The notes under the pieces were generated by a model. The model was not told the DNA's origin, ran no database searches, and saw only the letters and a list, made by a program, of their open reading frames with translations. Source: Muribaculaceae bacterium (GTDB lineage Bacteria > Bacteroidota > Bacteroidia > Bacteroidales > Muribaculaceae). From it: a stretch of 42,890 bases of DNA. The number at the start of each line of letters is the position of its first letter. The first letter of the stretch is position 1. Positions 1 through 8,102 of this stretch are shown here, piece by piece. The stretch lies in NCBI GenBank assembly GCA_029062985.1, contig JAIDPA010000186.1:1-42890 (forward strand), given 5' to 3'. The translations under genes and the position numbers were made by a program.

Positions 1-390
1 CTGCTGGATCTTATCAAAGGCGTTACGGTCTACCATAAGGTCTTTGATAACAGGGAAAGCAGCCGAACGCCAAGGCTCGACAGTGATAGTCTCTCCGTTC
101 TGGAAACGCCTCATGTAGAGCTGGCAGGTAGTAGCGCCTGTAGCAGGACCGTGAGGATGGCCGTTGATATAGAGAGAACACATGCCGCAGATACCCTCGC
201 GACAGTCGTGGTCGAAGACGATAGGCTCTTCACCCTTTTCAACGAGCGATTCGTTAAGGATGTCGAGAGTCTCAAGGAAAGAGGTGTCGGGTGTTGTCTC
301 AACGTCAGTATAAGTCACAAACCCACCCTGAGCCTTAGCGTTTTCCTGACGCCAGACCTTGAGGTTGACTTTCATTATATTTTCTTCCAT
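1..390 (-). CDS. frdB: Succinate dehydrogenase/fumarate reductase iron-sulfur subunit, 3'-truncated by window edge
   Basis: This is the electron-transfer subunit of the membrane-bound succinate:quinone/fumarate reductase complex, passing electrons between the quinone site of the cytochrome b subunit and the flavoprotein. Only the first 130 codons are inside the window. They cover the plant-type ferredoxin domain, with [2Fe-2S] ligands at Cys63, Cys68, Cys71 and Cys89 ([11 protein letters not shown], then TTCQ). The dicluster C-terminal half lies off the left edge. ATG at 390 is used; a second in-frame ATG at 375 (MKVNLKVW) is possible. It is the third gene of a leftward C-A-B operon, 26 nt after frdA. 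In anaerobic Bacteroidales this enzyme normally works as fumarate reductase. The family is certain; the working direction is inferred from lifestyle. Confidence 0.95.
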   Translation of the reverse strand, partial: MEENIMKVNLKVWRQENAKAQGGFVTYTDVETTPDTSFLETLDILNESLVEKGEEPIVFDHDCREGICGMCSLYINGHPHGPATGATTCQLYMRRFQNGETITVEPWRSAAFPVIKDLMVDRNAFDKIQQ

Positions 391-416
391 GATTGAAATT
401 GCTTTTTAAAAGAGGA

Positions 417-2441
417 TTATGACTTATAGTTACGAGTCTGAACCTTGATAGCCTCATAGTGGAGAGGCTCTTTGATTAGAGTAGGCGCCTTTGAATCTGA
501 GCCGGCGTAATCCCAGCAGCTTACGTAGAAGCAGTTCTGGTCGTCGCGCTTAGCCTCACCTTCCTCAGTCTGATATTCTGTGCGGAAGTGACCGCCGCAG
601 CTTTCGTTACGGCTGAGAGCATCGTATGCGATGAGCTCGCCCATGGTGATGAAGTCGTTGAGGCGGAAAGCCTTGTCAAGCTCAATATTCATACCCTTCT
701 GAGAACCGGGAATAAAGAGGTCAGTGTTGAAGACTTTGCGGAGATCGCCGAGTTTCTGGATAGCGAGTTCAAGCCCTTCTTTGTCACGAGCCATTCCGAC
801 GTATTCCCACATGATGTGTCCGAGTTCCTTGTGGATGGAATCTACAGAACGTTTGCCCTTGATGTTCATGAGCTTATCCTGCTCAGCCTGACATTTTGCC
901 TCAGCCTCGTCGAATTCCGGAAGATCGGTAGAGAAGTGAGGCACCGTGATCTGGTCGCTGAGATAATTCTGGATAGTATAGGGGAGCACGAAATAACCGT
1001 CGGCAAGACCCTGCATGAGGGCAGACGCACCGAGGCGGTTAGCACCGTGGTCAGAGAAGTTGCACTCGCCGATAGCGAACAGACCCTTGATGGAAGTCTG
1101 AAGCTCATAGTCAACCCAGATACCGCCCATAGTATAGTGGATAGCCGGGAAGATCATCATCGGGTTGTAATAGTTAACACCGTTAGTGGTGCGTGCGAGC
1201 TCGCCGGGGTTTACGTCAGTGATTTCCTCATACATATCGAAGAGGTTGCCATAGCGCTGGCGAACGACGTCGATGCCGAGGCGGTTGATAGCCTCAGAGA
1301 AATCAAGGAACACAGCGAGACCAGTGTTGTTTACGCCGAAACCGGCATCGCAACGCTCTTTGGCAGCACGAGAAGCCACGTCACGGGGAACGAGGTTACC
1401 GAAAGCAGGATAGCGGCGTTCGAGATAGTAGTCGCGATCTTCCTCGGGAATATCAGAACCCTTGATCTGACCTTTCTGAAGCTTCTCGGCATCTTCCTTC
1501 TTCTTGGGCACCCAGATACGGCCGTCGTTACGCAGAGACTCAGACATAAGAGTGAGCTTTGACTGCTTGTCGCCGTGAACGGGGATACAGGTGGGGTGGA
1601 TCTGCACGTAAGCGGGGTTTGCGAAATAAGCGCCCTTACGATAGCAAGCCATTGCAGCAGAGCAGTTGCAGCCCATAGCGTTTGTAGAAAGGAAGTAGGT
1701 GTTGCCATAACCGCCGGTAGCGATAACGACAGCATGAGCGGCAAAGCGTTCGAATTCGCCTGTGACGAGATTCTTGGCGATGATGCCGCGAGCGCGTTCC
1801 ACACCATCCTTATCCTTGATGAGCACCACATCGTGCATCTCATAGCGGTTGAAGCTCTTCACCTTTCCAGCCTGAATCTGACGGTTGAGAGAAGAGTAAG
1901 CACCGAGGAGGAGCTGCTGACCGGTCTGACCTTTAGCGTAGAAAGTACGGCTCACCTGAGCGCCGCCGAAAGAACGGTTGGCAAGAAGACCGCCGTATTC
2001 ACGAGCGAAAGGCACGCCCTGAGCGACACACTGGTCGATGATATTGTTAGCCACTTCAGCAAGACGGTAGACGTTGGCTTCGCGAGCACGGTAGTCGCCT
2101 CCTTTGACAGTGTCATAGAAAAGACGATATACGGAGTCGCCGTCGTTCTGATAGTTCTTGGCAGCGTTGATACCGCCCTGAGCAGCGATAGAGTGTGCGC
2201 GGCGGGGGCTGTCCTGGATACAGAAGTTGAGGACGTTGAATCCGAGTTCGGCAAGAGTGGAGGCAGCAGAAGCACCGGCAAGACCTGTGCCGACAACGAT
2301 AACGTCGAGTTTACGCTTGTTGGCAGGGTTTACAAGCTTCTGGTGAGCCTTATAGTTGGTCCATTTCTCAGCGATAGGACCCTCCGGGATTTTAGAATCA
2401 GCCGGATTCATTATTTTGACAGTTTCTTTAATATTTTCCAT
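417..2441 (-). CDS. frdA: Succinate dehydrogenase/fumarate reductase flavoprotein subunit
   Basis: This is the catalytic subunit that interconverts fumarate and succinate on the cytoplasmic face of the inner membrane. At 674 aa it has the usual length of the Bacteroidetes/B-type enzyme. The N-terminal Rossmann motif [10 protein letters not shown] covers residues 47-56. The covalent-FAD histidine is probably His83 in [11 protein letters not shown]. Substrate-site motifs IHPTCIPV and a late [20 protein letters not shown] block are present. It starts 12 nt after the frdC stop and is followed 26 nt later by frdB, so the three are one transcript. Long open frames on the opposite strand are codon-bias shadows. 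Confidence 0.97.
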   Translation of the reverse strand: MENIKETVKIMNPADSKIPEGPIAEKWTNYKAHQKLVNPANKRKLDVIVVGTGLAGASAASTLAELGFNVLNFCIQDSPRRAHSIAAQGGINAAKNYQNDGDSVYRLFYDTVKGGDYRAREANVYRLAEVANNIIDQCVAQGVPFAREYGGLLANRSFGGAQVSRTFYAKGQTGQQLLLGAYSSLNRQIQAGKVKSFNRYEMHDVVLIKDKDGVERARGIIAKNLVTGEFERFAAHAVVIATGGYGNTYFLSTNAMGCNCSAAMACYRKGAYFANPAYVQIHPTCIPVHGDKQSKLTLMSESLRNDGRIWVPKKKEDAEKLQKGQIKGSDIPEEDRDYYLERRYPAFGNLVPRDVASRAAKERCDAGFGVNNTGLAVFLDFSEAINRLGIDVVRQRYGNLFDMYEEITDVNPGELARTTNGVNYYNPMMIFPAIHYTMGGIWVDYELQTSIKGLFAIGECNFSDHGANRLGASALMQGLADGYFVLPYTIQNYLSDQITVPHFSTDLPEFDEAEAKCQAEQDKLMNIKGKRSVDSIHKELGHIMWEYVGMARDKEGLELAIQKLGDLRKVFNTDLFIPGSQKGMNIELDKAFRLNDFITMGELIAYDALSRNESCGGHFRTEYQTEEGEAKRDDQNCFYVSCWDYAGSDSKAPTLIKEPLHYEAIKVQTRNYKS

Positions 2442-2453
2442 ATCGCTAAATAA

Positions 2454-3452
2454 TTAATGGTTGTGTTCGGGATGAGCACCTTGGTTGGAAGGAGGCACGC
2501 CGGGGAGTTCAACAGCCATTTCTTCTTCCACGTCAAGATAGTCAAGAAGAGCTTCAGTAGCCTTGAGAGTCTCAATCTTTTCGTCGATGTTAGGCTCATT
2601 CTGCATATAGCCGCGAGCAGCAGGATTATCCATCTGAGAGAGGGCACCCTTAACCATCTGCTTAACCTGATCGAAAGGAGCGGCAGAGATAGCCATTGCA
2701 GCATCCGGACCGAAATCTTTCTCAAACATCGGGACAATCATTTCCTTGTATTGCTGACGAAGCACTTCGTTAGTCTTGTAATAGTTGCGATGAGCGTTCA
2801 CAGTGAAGACGATAGCCTGAGCGATGAAGAGCGCCACGACGATAGTAGCCCAGCAGCAAGCGATTTTCTTGAGGCGTTCAATCCACACCTGATTGTCCCA
2901 ACCGCAAGACTGGAACATTGACCAGAAACCGTGGTTGAAGTGGAACCAGAGAGCAACGAAGCCGATGATGTAGACGATGGGAGTCCATACTTTGGAGAAA
3001 GCTTCCTGGATGAAGAGTGTGCCGGCAGCAGGAGGAAGGACGTCGTGAACGCCGCGAATCTCCTGGAGCTGCATCTTAGCCCAGAATTGAATCATGTGAA
3101 CCACGAGGAAAGCGAGGATAACGATGCCGAGCACGAGCATGTTCTGGCTTGACCATTCAACTCCCTTGGGTGTCTTGGAGATGAGATAGCGGTCGTTACC
3201 ACGAGCTTTGCGGTTCTGAATTGTTAGCATCACCGCATAGATGATGTGGATGATGAGAAGCACAGCGAGACCTACTGACGCGATAAGAGCATACCAGTTG
3301 GCGCCTAAGAATTCGCAGATTGAATTATAGGCGGCGGGCCAGCAGATAGCTATGGCATTCATCAAACAGTGAAATGTGACGAATAGGACGAGCGCCGCGC
3401 CGGTGATGGCCATGACGAACTTACGCCCTACAGATGAGCTTGATAACCACAT
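2454..3452 (-). CDS. frdC: Succinate dehydrogenase/fumarate reductase cytochrome b subunit with long C-terminal tail
   Basis: This is the di-haem, quinone-reactive membrane anchor of the complex. Residues 1-222 show the five-helix B-type fold: helices near 10-35, 50-75, 105-130, 150-175 and 195-215, with haem-ligand candidates in FHCLMNA, HIIYAV, HMIQFW and FHFNHGFWSMFQ. As I know the family, Bacteroidetes FrdC proteins are about 220-230 aa. This one is 332 aa. The additional 110 residues after the last helix are soluble, charged, Met/Glu-rich, and end in a Pro/His-rich stretch (GAHPEHNH). It is the first gene of the frdCAB operon and has a strong promoter about 120 nt upstream. Confidence 0.95.
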   Translation of the reverse strand: MWLSSSSVGRKFVMAITGAALVLFVTFHCLMNAIAICWPAAYNSICEFLGANWYALIASVGLAVLLIIHIIYAVMLTIQNRKARGNDRYLISKTPKGVEWSSQNMLVLGIVILAFLVVHMIQFWAKMQLQEIRGVHDVLPPAAGTLFIQEAFSKVWTPIVYIIGFVALWFHFNHGFWSMFQSCGWDNQVWIERLKKIACCWATIVVALFIAQAIVFTVNAHRNYYKTNEVLRQQYKEMIVPMFEKDFGPDAAMAISAAPFDQVKQMVKGALSQMDNPAARGYMQNEPNIDEKIETLKATEALLDYLDVEEEMAVELPGVPPSNQGAHPEHNH

Positions 3453-3573
3453 AGCAGTTCTGAATTAAATTTGAGTTTTATTGTTAGTTATTTAGTTTAG
3501 TCCCTTAGGTTTGTATTCTCGTGCAGACGTTAGGAGATAAATGGAGAAAGACGACAACACGTGGAATCACTTG

Positions 3574-3605
3574 CAAATTTATTATTTTTTGCTCACACAC
3601 ACAAA
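3574..3605 (-). promoter_or_regulatory. Bacteroidetes-type promoter of frdCAB
   Basis: Read leftward, a TTTG -33 box (3605-3602) is separated by exactly 20 nt from TAAATTTG (3581-3574), matching the Bacteroidetes consensus TTTG-N19-21-TAnnTTTG. Transcription would start near 3567, leaving a leader of about 115 nt before frdC ATG. Confidence 0.7.
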
Positions 3606-3624
3606 CTTTATAAATTAAAAATTT

Positions 3625-3757
3625 TAGGCTGGAGGCATTAGGCTGGAGGCTGGAGGCTGGAGGCTCAAGGCTCAAGGCTCGAGATAAGAAGCAATTTGAC
3701 AATTTGACATCTTGTCAAATTGACAATTTGACCGCCTAAAGCCTACCGCCTAAAGCC
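3625..3757. repeat. Compound AGGCTNG / AATTTGAC intergenic repeat
   Basis: A 7-nt-period array (AGGCTGG and AGGCTCA/AGGCTCG units) runs from 3625 to about 3683. It is followed by CAATTTGACA-TCT-TGTCAAATTG, a perfect 10-bp hairpin at 3700-3722, then a further AATTTGAC unit and two GCCTAAAGCCTA/C units. Related arrays lie near 5080-5125 and 8028-8056. The last unit overlaps the 3' end of the aminotransferase gene and supplies its TAG stop codon. There are no CRISPR-like spacers. Confidence 0.8.
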
Positions 3758-4970
3758 TCGCTGAAGAGATGGCGTTGACAATACGCTTCACTTCGTCAGG
3801 ACCTACGTAGGGACCGGCGGGCAGACAAAGCCCACGGCTGAAAAGGTCTTCGCTAACTCCGTTGACGTAAGCCGGACAATTCCGGAAGAAGGGCTGCAAA
3901 TGCATCGGCTTCCAGAGGTGGCGTGTCTCGATATTCTCTTTGTCAAGAGCGCGGCGCAGGGCTTCGGGGCGTCCGCAGCCGTCATCCCCCTTTATCTTCA
4001 GGTCAGGAGTAAAGGTTATTGCGCAGAGCCAGAAATTGCTGTCGAAGTCGGGAGAAGGATTGTCGTGAAGTTCAATTCCGGGGATTGCGGCAAAGAGTTC
4101 GCGATATTGCTGCTGGACATTACGGTGGTGGGCGAGATGCTCTTCAGCTATTGTCATCTGACCTCTGCCGATACCTGCCGAAATATTGCTCAGGCGGTAG
4201 TTGAACCCTACGCGCTCATGCTCATACCAGGGTACAGGTTCGCGTGATTGTGTGGCATAGCAGGTCACGAGGCGTGCAATTTCCTCATCAGGGCATACGA
4301 GCGCCCCACCTCCGGAGGTGGTGATCATCTTGTTGCCGTTAAACGACATTATGCCGAATATGCCGAAAGTGCCGCAGAACTGCCCTTTATATTTCGAGCC
4401 GAAAGCCTCAGCGGAATCTTCTATCACGGGTATCTCCCATCGGGCTGCGACTTCAAGTATTTCGGAAATCTTTGCCGGCATTCCGTAGAGATAGACCGGA
4501 ATTATGGCTTTAGGTTTTTTTCCTGTTTTCTCAATGCGGTCGGCAATGGCACGGTCAAGCAAGACAGGGTCCATATTCCATGTGTCAGGTTCGGAATCGA
4601 CAAAGACCGGTGTTGCACCGACGTATGTAACCGGATTTGCGGAGGCAGAGAAAGTGAACGACTGGACTATCACCTCATCGCTGTGACCGACACCGAGCGC
4701 CACGAGAGCGAGATGAATGGCAGCGGTGCCGGCAGAGAGAGCCACAATTTTTTTCTGAGCCAGCAATTCAGGAGAATGTGAGATTTTCAAATCCGAAGCC
4801 TGCAGGCTGGGATGTGTATGAGATGAGGGTATGAAGAAATGTTCGAGATCTTTTTCAAAACCGATGACGTTGGGTCCGAGTGGCACCACCCAGTTATCTT
4901 TGAAAGCTTCGTTAATAAAATCCATCTCTTTGCCTGACATGTGGCAGAGACAGAGGAGTATGCGGTCCAT
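3750..4970 (-). CDS. DegT/DnrJ/EryC1/StrS-family PLP-dependent sugar aminotransferase
   Basis: This is a fold-type I PLP aminotransferase that would convert a nucleotide-linked keto-sugar to an amino-sugar for surface polysaccharide or glycan synthesis. The exact sugar cannot be told from sequence. The N-terminus LLCLCHMSGKEMDFINEAF aligns with the family's usual start, supporting ATG at 4970. SAGTAAIHLAL, EDSAEAFGSKYKG and the Schiff-base lysine in SFNGNKMITTSGGG are clear. The C-terminal LPAGPYVGPDEVKRIV block is complete. Residues about 47-73, between the EHFF helix and KIVALSAGTAAIH, are an additional ~27 aa not expected in the family. Part of it, PSLQASDLKI, matches a translation of the neighbouring intergenic repeat. 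No sugar-biosynthesis neighbours are present. Confidence 0.9.
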   Translation of the reverse strand: MDRILLCLCHMSGKEMDFINEAFKDNWVVPLGPNVIGFEKDLEHFFIPSSHTHPSLQASDLKISHSPELLAQKKIVALSAGTAAIHLALVALGVGHSDEVIVQSFTFSASANPVTYVGATPVFVDSEPDTWNMDPVLLDRAIADRIEKTGKKPKAIIPVYLYGMPAKISEILEVAARWEIPVIEDSAEAFGSKYKGQFCGTFGIFGIMSFNGNKMITTSGGGALVCPDEEIARLVTCYATQSREPVPWYEHERVGFNYRLSNISAGIGRGQMTIAEEHLAHHRNVQQQYRELFAAIPGIELHDNPSPDFDSNFWLCAITFTPDLKIKGDDGCGRPEALRRALDKENIETRHLWKPMHLQPFFRNCPAYVNGVSEDLFSRGLCLPAGPYVGPDEVKRIVNAISSARL

Positions 4971-4980
4971 CTTTTGATAA

Positions 4981-5125
4981 ATTGAAATTTGAAAATTTGA
5001 AAATTATGATGGCGGCATCAAGCGGAGGTGTCGCGAAGTGCAAAGATAAGAAAGATTTTAGAAATTTGAAAATGGTTTAGCCTCGAGGGTCGAGGCTCGA
5101 GGTATTAGGCTTTAGGCTGGGGACT
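4981..5125. repeat. Second copy of the compound intergenic repeat, with promoter inside
   Basis: An AATTTGAAAATTTGAAAATT array lies at about 4983-5004. A 7-nt-period array (CTCGAGGGTCGAGGCTCGAGG, then ATTAGGCTTTAGGCTGGGG) lies at about 5082-5122. The order and unit types resemble the 3625-3757 and 7994-8056 copies. The segment between the arrays carries the aminotransferase promoter. Nothing coding was seen in 4971-5212. Confidence 0.7.
5041..5048 (-). promoter_or_regulatory. Putative -7 element of the aminotransferase gene
   Basis: TATCTTTG (5048-5041, read leftward) fits TAnnTTTG and sits about 70 nt before the ATG. No clear TTTG/TTG box lies 19-21 nt upstream, so this is weaker than the other promoters in the window. 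Confidence 0.45.
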
Positions 5126-5212
5126 GGGTATAAAAACTATGCCCGGGGATTTGTAGCTTTGGGAGCTGTAAATCCTCGAGCATCTTTTTTCAGTTTTTTA
5201 CAAATTCAATCT

Positions 5213-5920
5213 TCAGAAGGGAGAATTCTCATCCTCATCCTCTTTCCTGAAGAAAGACTTGCTGCGTTGTTTGCGATATTGGATTTTTTCCTCAGCATCA
5301 AGGCCCTTTTCAAACATGACGCGATCATCATGATAGGAAGCCAGATTGGATGCCAATCTATCCATCATATTAGAAGTGCCTTTTGCGGAAGCGTTGAATG
5401 CCATGGAATTGTCGATATTCATTTTCCTCGACACTTTCACCACATCTATGTTGGCACCGATGAAGTTGAAATTCCAGCCGAGTTCCTTCAGCTGTTCGAT
5501 AAGTTTCGACACCTGTTCCCATGTATATTCGGAAGAGGAATTCTCCATACCGTCAGTGATGATAGTGACCGAAGCTACTGCATCCTCATGAGTTGAAGCA
5601 ACGGCACGGAGGTCGACAAGAGTGGAACCGACGGCATCAAGGAGAGGAGTGCAACCCCAGGGGCGATAATCCTTATCGGTAATATCCTTCGCCTGCTCAA
5701 TAGGTACATTTTTGCAGAGATAGCGGGAGGGAGATTTGTCGTTGCCTGACTGGAATACGTAGATGCTGACGAGCTGGCGCTGAGAATCGGCATATTTCTC
5801 GTTGAGCGAACGGATTACGTTTAGAGTTTCGTTGCAGCCGGCGATTGTCTGAGGTGAGATGCTGCTCATGGAGCCGCTTTCATCAAGGATGATGAGGTTG
5901 AAGCAAGTTGTCTTTCCCAT
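5213..5920 (-). CDS. Cytoplasmic von Willebrand factor A (VWA) domain protein
   Basis: This is a 235-aa single-domain VWA protein with no signal peptide or membrane segment. The MIDAS metal site is intact: D13-x-S15-x-S17 in ILDESGSMSS, a threonine in the GCTPLLDAVG loop, and an aspartate in IITDGMENSSS. The domain ends near residue 215, and the remainder is a charged tail. Such proteins usually form metal-dependent contacts with a partner such as an AAA ATPase or kinase. No obvious partner is encoded beside it, so its role is unknown. It may be monocistronic: gaps of 242 nt and 160 nt flank it. Confidence 0.8.
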   Translation of the reverse strand: MGKTTCFNLIILDESGSMSSISPQTIAGCNETLNVIRSLNEKYADSQRQLVSIYVFQSGNDKSPSRYLCKNVPIEQAKDITDKDYRPWGCTPLLDAVGSTLVDLRAVASTHEDAVASVTIITDGMENSSSEYTWEQVSKLIEQLKELGWNFNFIGANIDVVKVSRKMNIDNSMAFNASAKGTSNMMDRLASNLASYHDDRVMFEKGLDAEEKIQYRKQRSKSFFRKEDEDENSPF

Positions 5921-6080
5921 GTCTTTTTATCTTTTTAGTTTTGGTGTTTGTTGATGAATTATTCAATCCTGAGTTCCGAAGATGAAAATTAAGGATTAAA
6001 AGGTTACTTTGTGTAATACTTACACTAACAAATACCATAAGGAATAAAAAGGTAAACGGGATAATGAAAAAAAAGAAAAA

Positions 6081-7139
6081 TTATTTTCTGCGACGTAAAA
6101 AATCGAAAAGACCTTTCGTAGAGCTTTCCTTGTGGGCAGGTTTTCTTTTTAGGGATTCCACAGGGGGGGGAGAGGGCAGCATGAGATCTGACAGAGCAAT
6201 ATATTCATCGCCGGGAGGAGTGCAGTAGGTCATATCAGCATCGGAATGGGTTGCTGTCATTGAATTGGAAAACAGATCGCTTTTGGAAATTGACCTTGCA
6301 TCGGAATTAATCTGCGAAGAGTCATCCTTATCCATACACATATCCGCAAAACAATTTTCAATTTCGGCATTTGACAGCTCCGCCATGTCGTCATCACTTG
6401 CTGCCGTAACAATCTCCTTAGTCTCATCGTCAATCATCTCCTCCAGCATTGGCGATGCCTGGAAAAGTTTGGGAGGACGGTTGCGGGCTTTAGCCGGTTT
6501 CACATCCGTAGGCTCAACGATGCCCGACTCCTGCACGGAGCGTGAGAAGTTTCGGCGGTCATAGATAGTGTCGTTGATCACTTCATAAACCTTCTGAAGC
6601 TCCCCGAGAGAAAAGTATTTGTTCAGGAGATTGAAAGCAATGGGCTTGAGCACGAGCACTTCCTTGAGGTGCTCGCGAGCTTCTTTGACGATGGTCAGAT
6701 GGTCGAAGGCAAGAGGAGGAAGTTGCTTGATGTCAAACCAGAAAGCGTTGGCGGCATCATCGCCGGCTATCACTTCATAGTCGGAAGGGCGCACAAGGGC
6801 AATGAAAGCCACGGAAATGACTCTTGTCCGCGGGTCGCGGTCGACTTTGCTGTAAGCCTTGAATTGTTCGAGATATACATTTTTCAGATTTGTCTCCTCA
6901 CGCAATTCGCGGGCAGCACACTGCTCGAGGGTTTCATCCTGATGTATGAAACCTCCGGGGAGAGCCCAGCATCCCATGAAGGGAGCGGCGCCCCGTTCTA
7001 CAAGCAGTAGATTAAGTTTTTCTCCGTCAAAACCGAAAATGACACAATCGGTTGCCACGGAAGGACGTGGGTAGTTATATGTATATTTCCCCGGAATAGA
7101 ATCGGGATGAGGAGGAAACTCCCGTTGTCTCTTTTTCAT
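6081..7139 (-). CDS. NrtR-like Nudix-winged-helix protein with long C-terminal tail
   Basis: This is a two-domain protein of the NrtR/AraR type, in which a Nudix-fold domain senses a nucleotide-sugar-like ligand and a winged helix binds DNA. The Nudix box is G63-x5-E69-x7-R77-E-L-R-E-E82. The usual late glycine of the box is Asn84, but the catalytic carboxylates are retained, so hydrolysis is possible. The winged helix spans about 160-225 (YDRRNFSRSVQESGIV, ending RPPKLFQ, where the family normally ends). About 125 additional residues follow, Ser/Asp/Met-rich with a basic end (FDFLRRRK) and no recognised domain. The codons near residue 324 contain a run of eight C. The controlled operon is not evident. 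Confidence 0.85.
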   Translation of the reverse strand: MKKRQREFPPHPDSIPGKYTYNYPRPSVATDCVIFGFDGEKLNLLLVERGAAPFMGCWALPGGFIHQDETLEQCAARELREETNLKNVYLEQFKAYSKVDRDPRTRVISVAFIALVRPSDYEVIAGDDAANAFWFDIKQLPPLAFDHLTIVKEAREHLKEVLVLKPIAFNLLNKYFSLGELQKVYEVINDTIYDRRNFSRSVQESGIVEPTDVKPAKARNRPPKLFQASPMLEEMIDDETKEIVTAASDDDMAELSNAEIENCFADMCMDKDDSSQINSDARSISKSDLFSNSMTATHSDADMTYCTPPGDEYIALSDLMLPSPPPVESLKRKPAHKESSTKGLFDFLRRRK

Positions 7140-7158
7140 AATTAATGTAGCTTTGACG

Positions 7159-7190
7159 CAAAGTTAATTAAAAGGGCTGATAAAAGCAAA
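7159..7190 (-). promoter_or_regulatory. Promoter of the Nudix regulator gene
   Basis: Read leftward, TTTG (7190-7187), a 20-nt spacer and TAACTTTG (7166-7159) match the Bacteroidetes consensus. The predicted transcript starts roughly 12 nt before the ATG at 7139, so the leader is very short. Confidence 0.7.
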
Positions 7191-7210
7191 TAATAATTCA
7201 ACTTTCAATT

Positions 7211-7251
7211 AAAAAAGAAAGGATGAAGGGGGTGAGCCTTCATCCTTTTTT
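7211..7251 (-). terminator. Rho-independent terminator after yebC
   Basis: A perfect 9-bp stem (GGATGAAGG at 7221-7229 with CCTTCATCC at 7237-7245) has a 7-nt loop. It is flanked by A-rich sequence on one side and six T on the other, so it could act in both directions. It lies about 20 nt past the yebC stop. Confidence 0.85.
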
Positions 7252-7272
7252 CAGAGTATCTTGAGATTGATA

Positions 7273-7989
7273 TTATTCCTCTTCCTTCATGTTATGGAAT
7301 ACGTTCTGGACGTCTTCATCGTCCTCAAACTTTTCGAGAAGCTTTTCGATTGCCTCGCGCTGTTCGGGAGTCACTTCCTTATAGTCGTTCGGAATGCGCT
7401 CGAATTCAGCAGAGACGATTTCCAGTCCGTTCTCCTCAAGGAAGTTCTGAAGATTTGCGAATTGGTCGAAAGCGCCGTAGATGAGCCATTCTTCCTCTTC
7501 GGCATCAATTTCAGCATCAAAATCCATAAGGTTAAGTTCGAACTCTTCGAGAGAAGTGTCGGCATTTGGCTTAACGTGGAACACGCTCTTATGGTCGAAA
7601 AGGAAGGAGAGTGAGCCCTGGGTGCCGAGCGAGCCGCCATGTTTATTGAAGTATGAACGCACGTTTGCCACTGTACGCTGGTTGTTGTCAGTAGCAGTCT
7701 CCACTACGATTGCGATTCCGTGAGGACCATATCCTTCATATACGATTTCTTTGTAATCGCCGGCATCTTTATCGGTAGCTTTCTTGATGGCACGTTCAAC
7801 GGTATCTTTAGGCATGTTGGCAGCCTTGGCATTCTGCATGAGCACACGCAGACGGGGATTCATGTCGGGGTCAGGACCTCCGGCTTTCACCGCGATGGTG
7901 ATTTCCTTACCGATACGGGTAAAGGTGCGGCTCATGTTGCCCCAACGTTTTAGTTTTCTTGCTTTGCGATATTCAAATGCTCTTCCCAT
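7273..7989 (-). CDS. yebC: YebC/PmpR family (TACO1-like) protein
   Basis: This 238-aa protein has the full length of the YebC/TACO1 family, with the signature N-terminus (MGRAFEYRKARKLKRWGNMSRTFTRIGKEI) and the block NMPKDTVERAIKKATDKDAGDYKEIVYEGYGPHGIAI. The family was annotated as a DNA-binding regulator. Homologues are now also linked to easing ribosome stalling, so the product name should be read with care. The C-terminal end is very acidic (EKFEDDEDVQNVFHNMKEEE). It is 113 nt downstream of pheT with only a repeat array between them, so it may be co-transcribed. A strong terminator follows. Confidence 0.95.
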   Translation of the reverse strand: MGRAFEYRKARKLKRWGNMSRTFTRIGKEITIAVKAGGPDPDMNPRLRVLMQNAKAANMPKDTVERAIKKATDKDAGDYKEIVYEGYGPHGIAIVVETATDNNQRTVANVRSYFNKHGGSLGTQGSLSFLFDHKSVFHVKPNADTSLEEFELNLMDFDAEIDAEEEEWLIYGAFDQFANLQNFLEENGLEIVSAEFERIPNDYKEVTPEQREAIEKLLEKFEDDEDVQNVFHNMKEEE

Positions 7990-7993
7990 ATTT

Positions 7994-8056
7994 TAATTTG
8001 AAAATTGAAATTTGTGATAGTTTTTTTAGGCTTTAGGCTCGAGGCTCGAGGCTCTT
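7994..8056. repeat. Third copy of the compound intergenic repeat
   Basis: ATTTGAAAATTGAAATTTG (about 7997-8015) is followed by AGGCTTTAGGCTCGAGGCTCGAGGCTC (about 8029-8055). These are the same two components, in the same order, as the copy at 4981-5125. It fills most of the pheT-yebC gap. Confidence 0.75.
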
Positions 8057-8102
8057 ATAAATTTTATAAGGTATTAAATTATTTAAAGCCTTGGGGCGCC
8101 CT

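Noticed and set aside
588-2453. Long open frames on the plus strand opposite frdA (588-1562 and 1575-2453)
   Set aside because: frdA is a certain gene on the other strand. The antisense frames have no recognisable family, promoter or start context and arise from frdA codon bias.
3505-3702. 65-codon minus-strand frame upstream of frdC
   Set aside because: Most of its sequence is a translation of the AGGCT repeat array and it covers the frd promoter. It was useful only for recognising the repeat-derived peptide in the aminotransferase.
3625-3757. CRISPR array
   Set aside because: Units are 7 nt with no spacers, and no cas genes are present.
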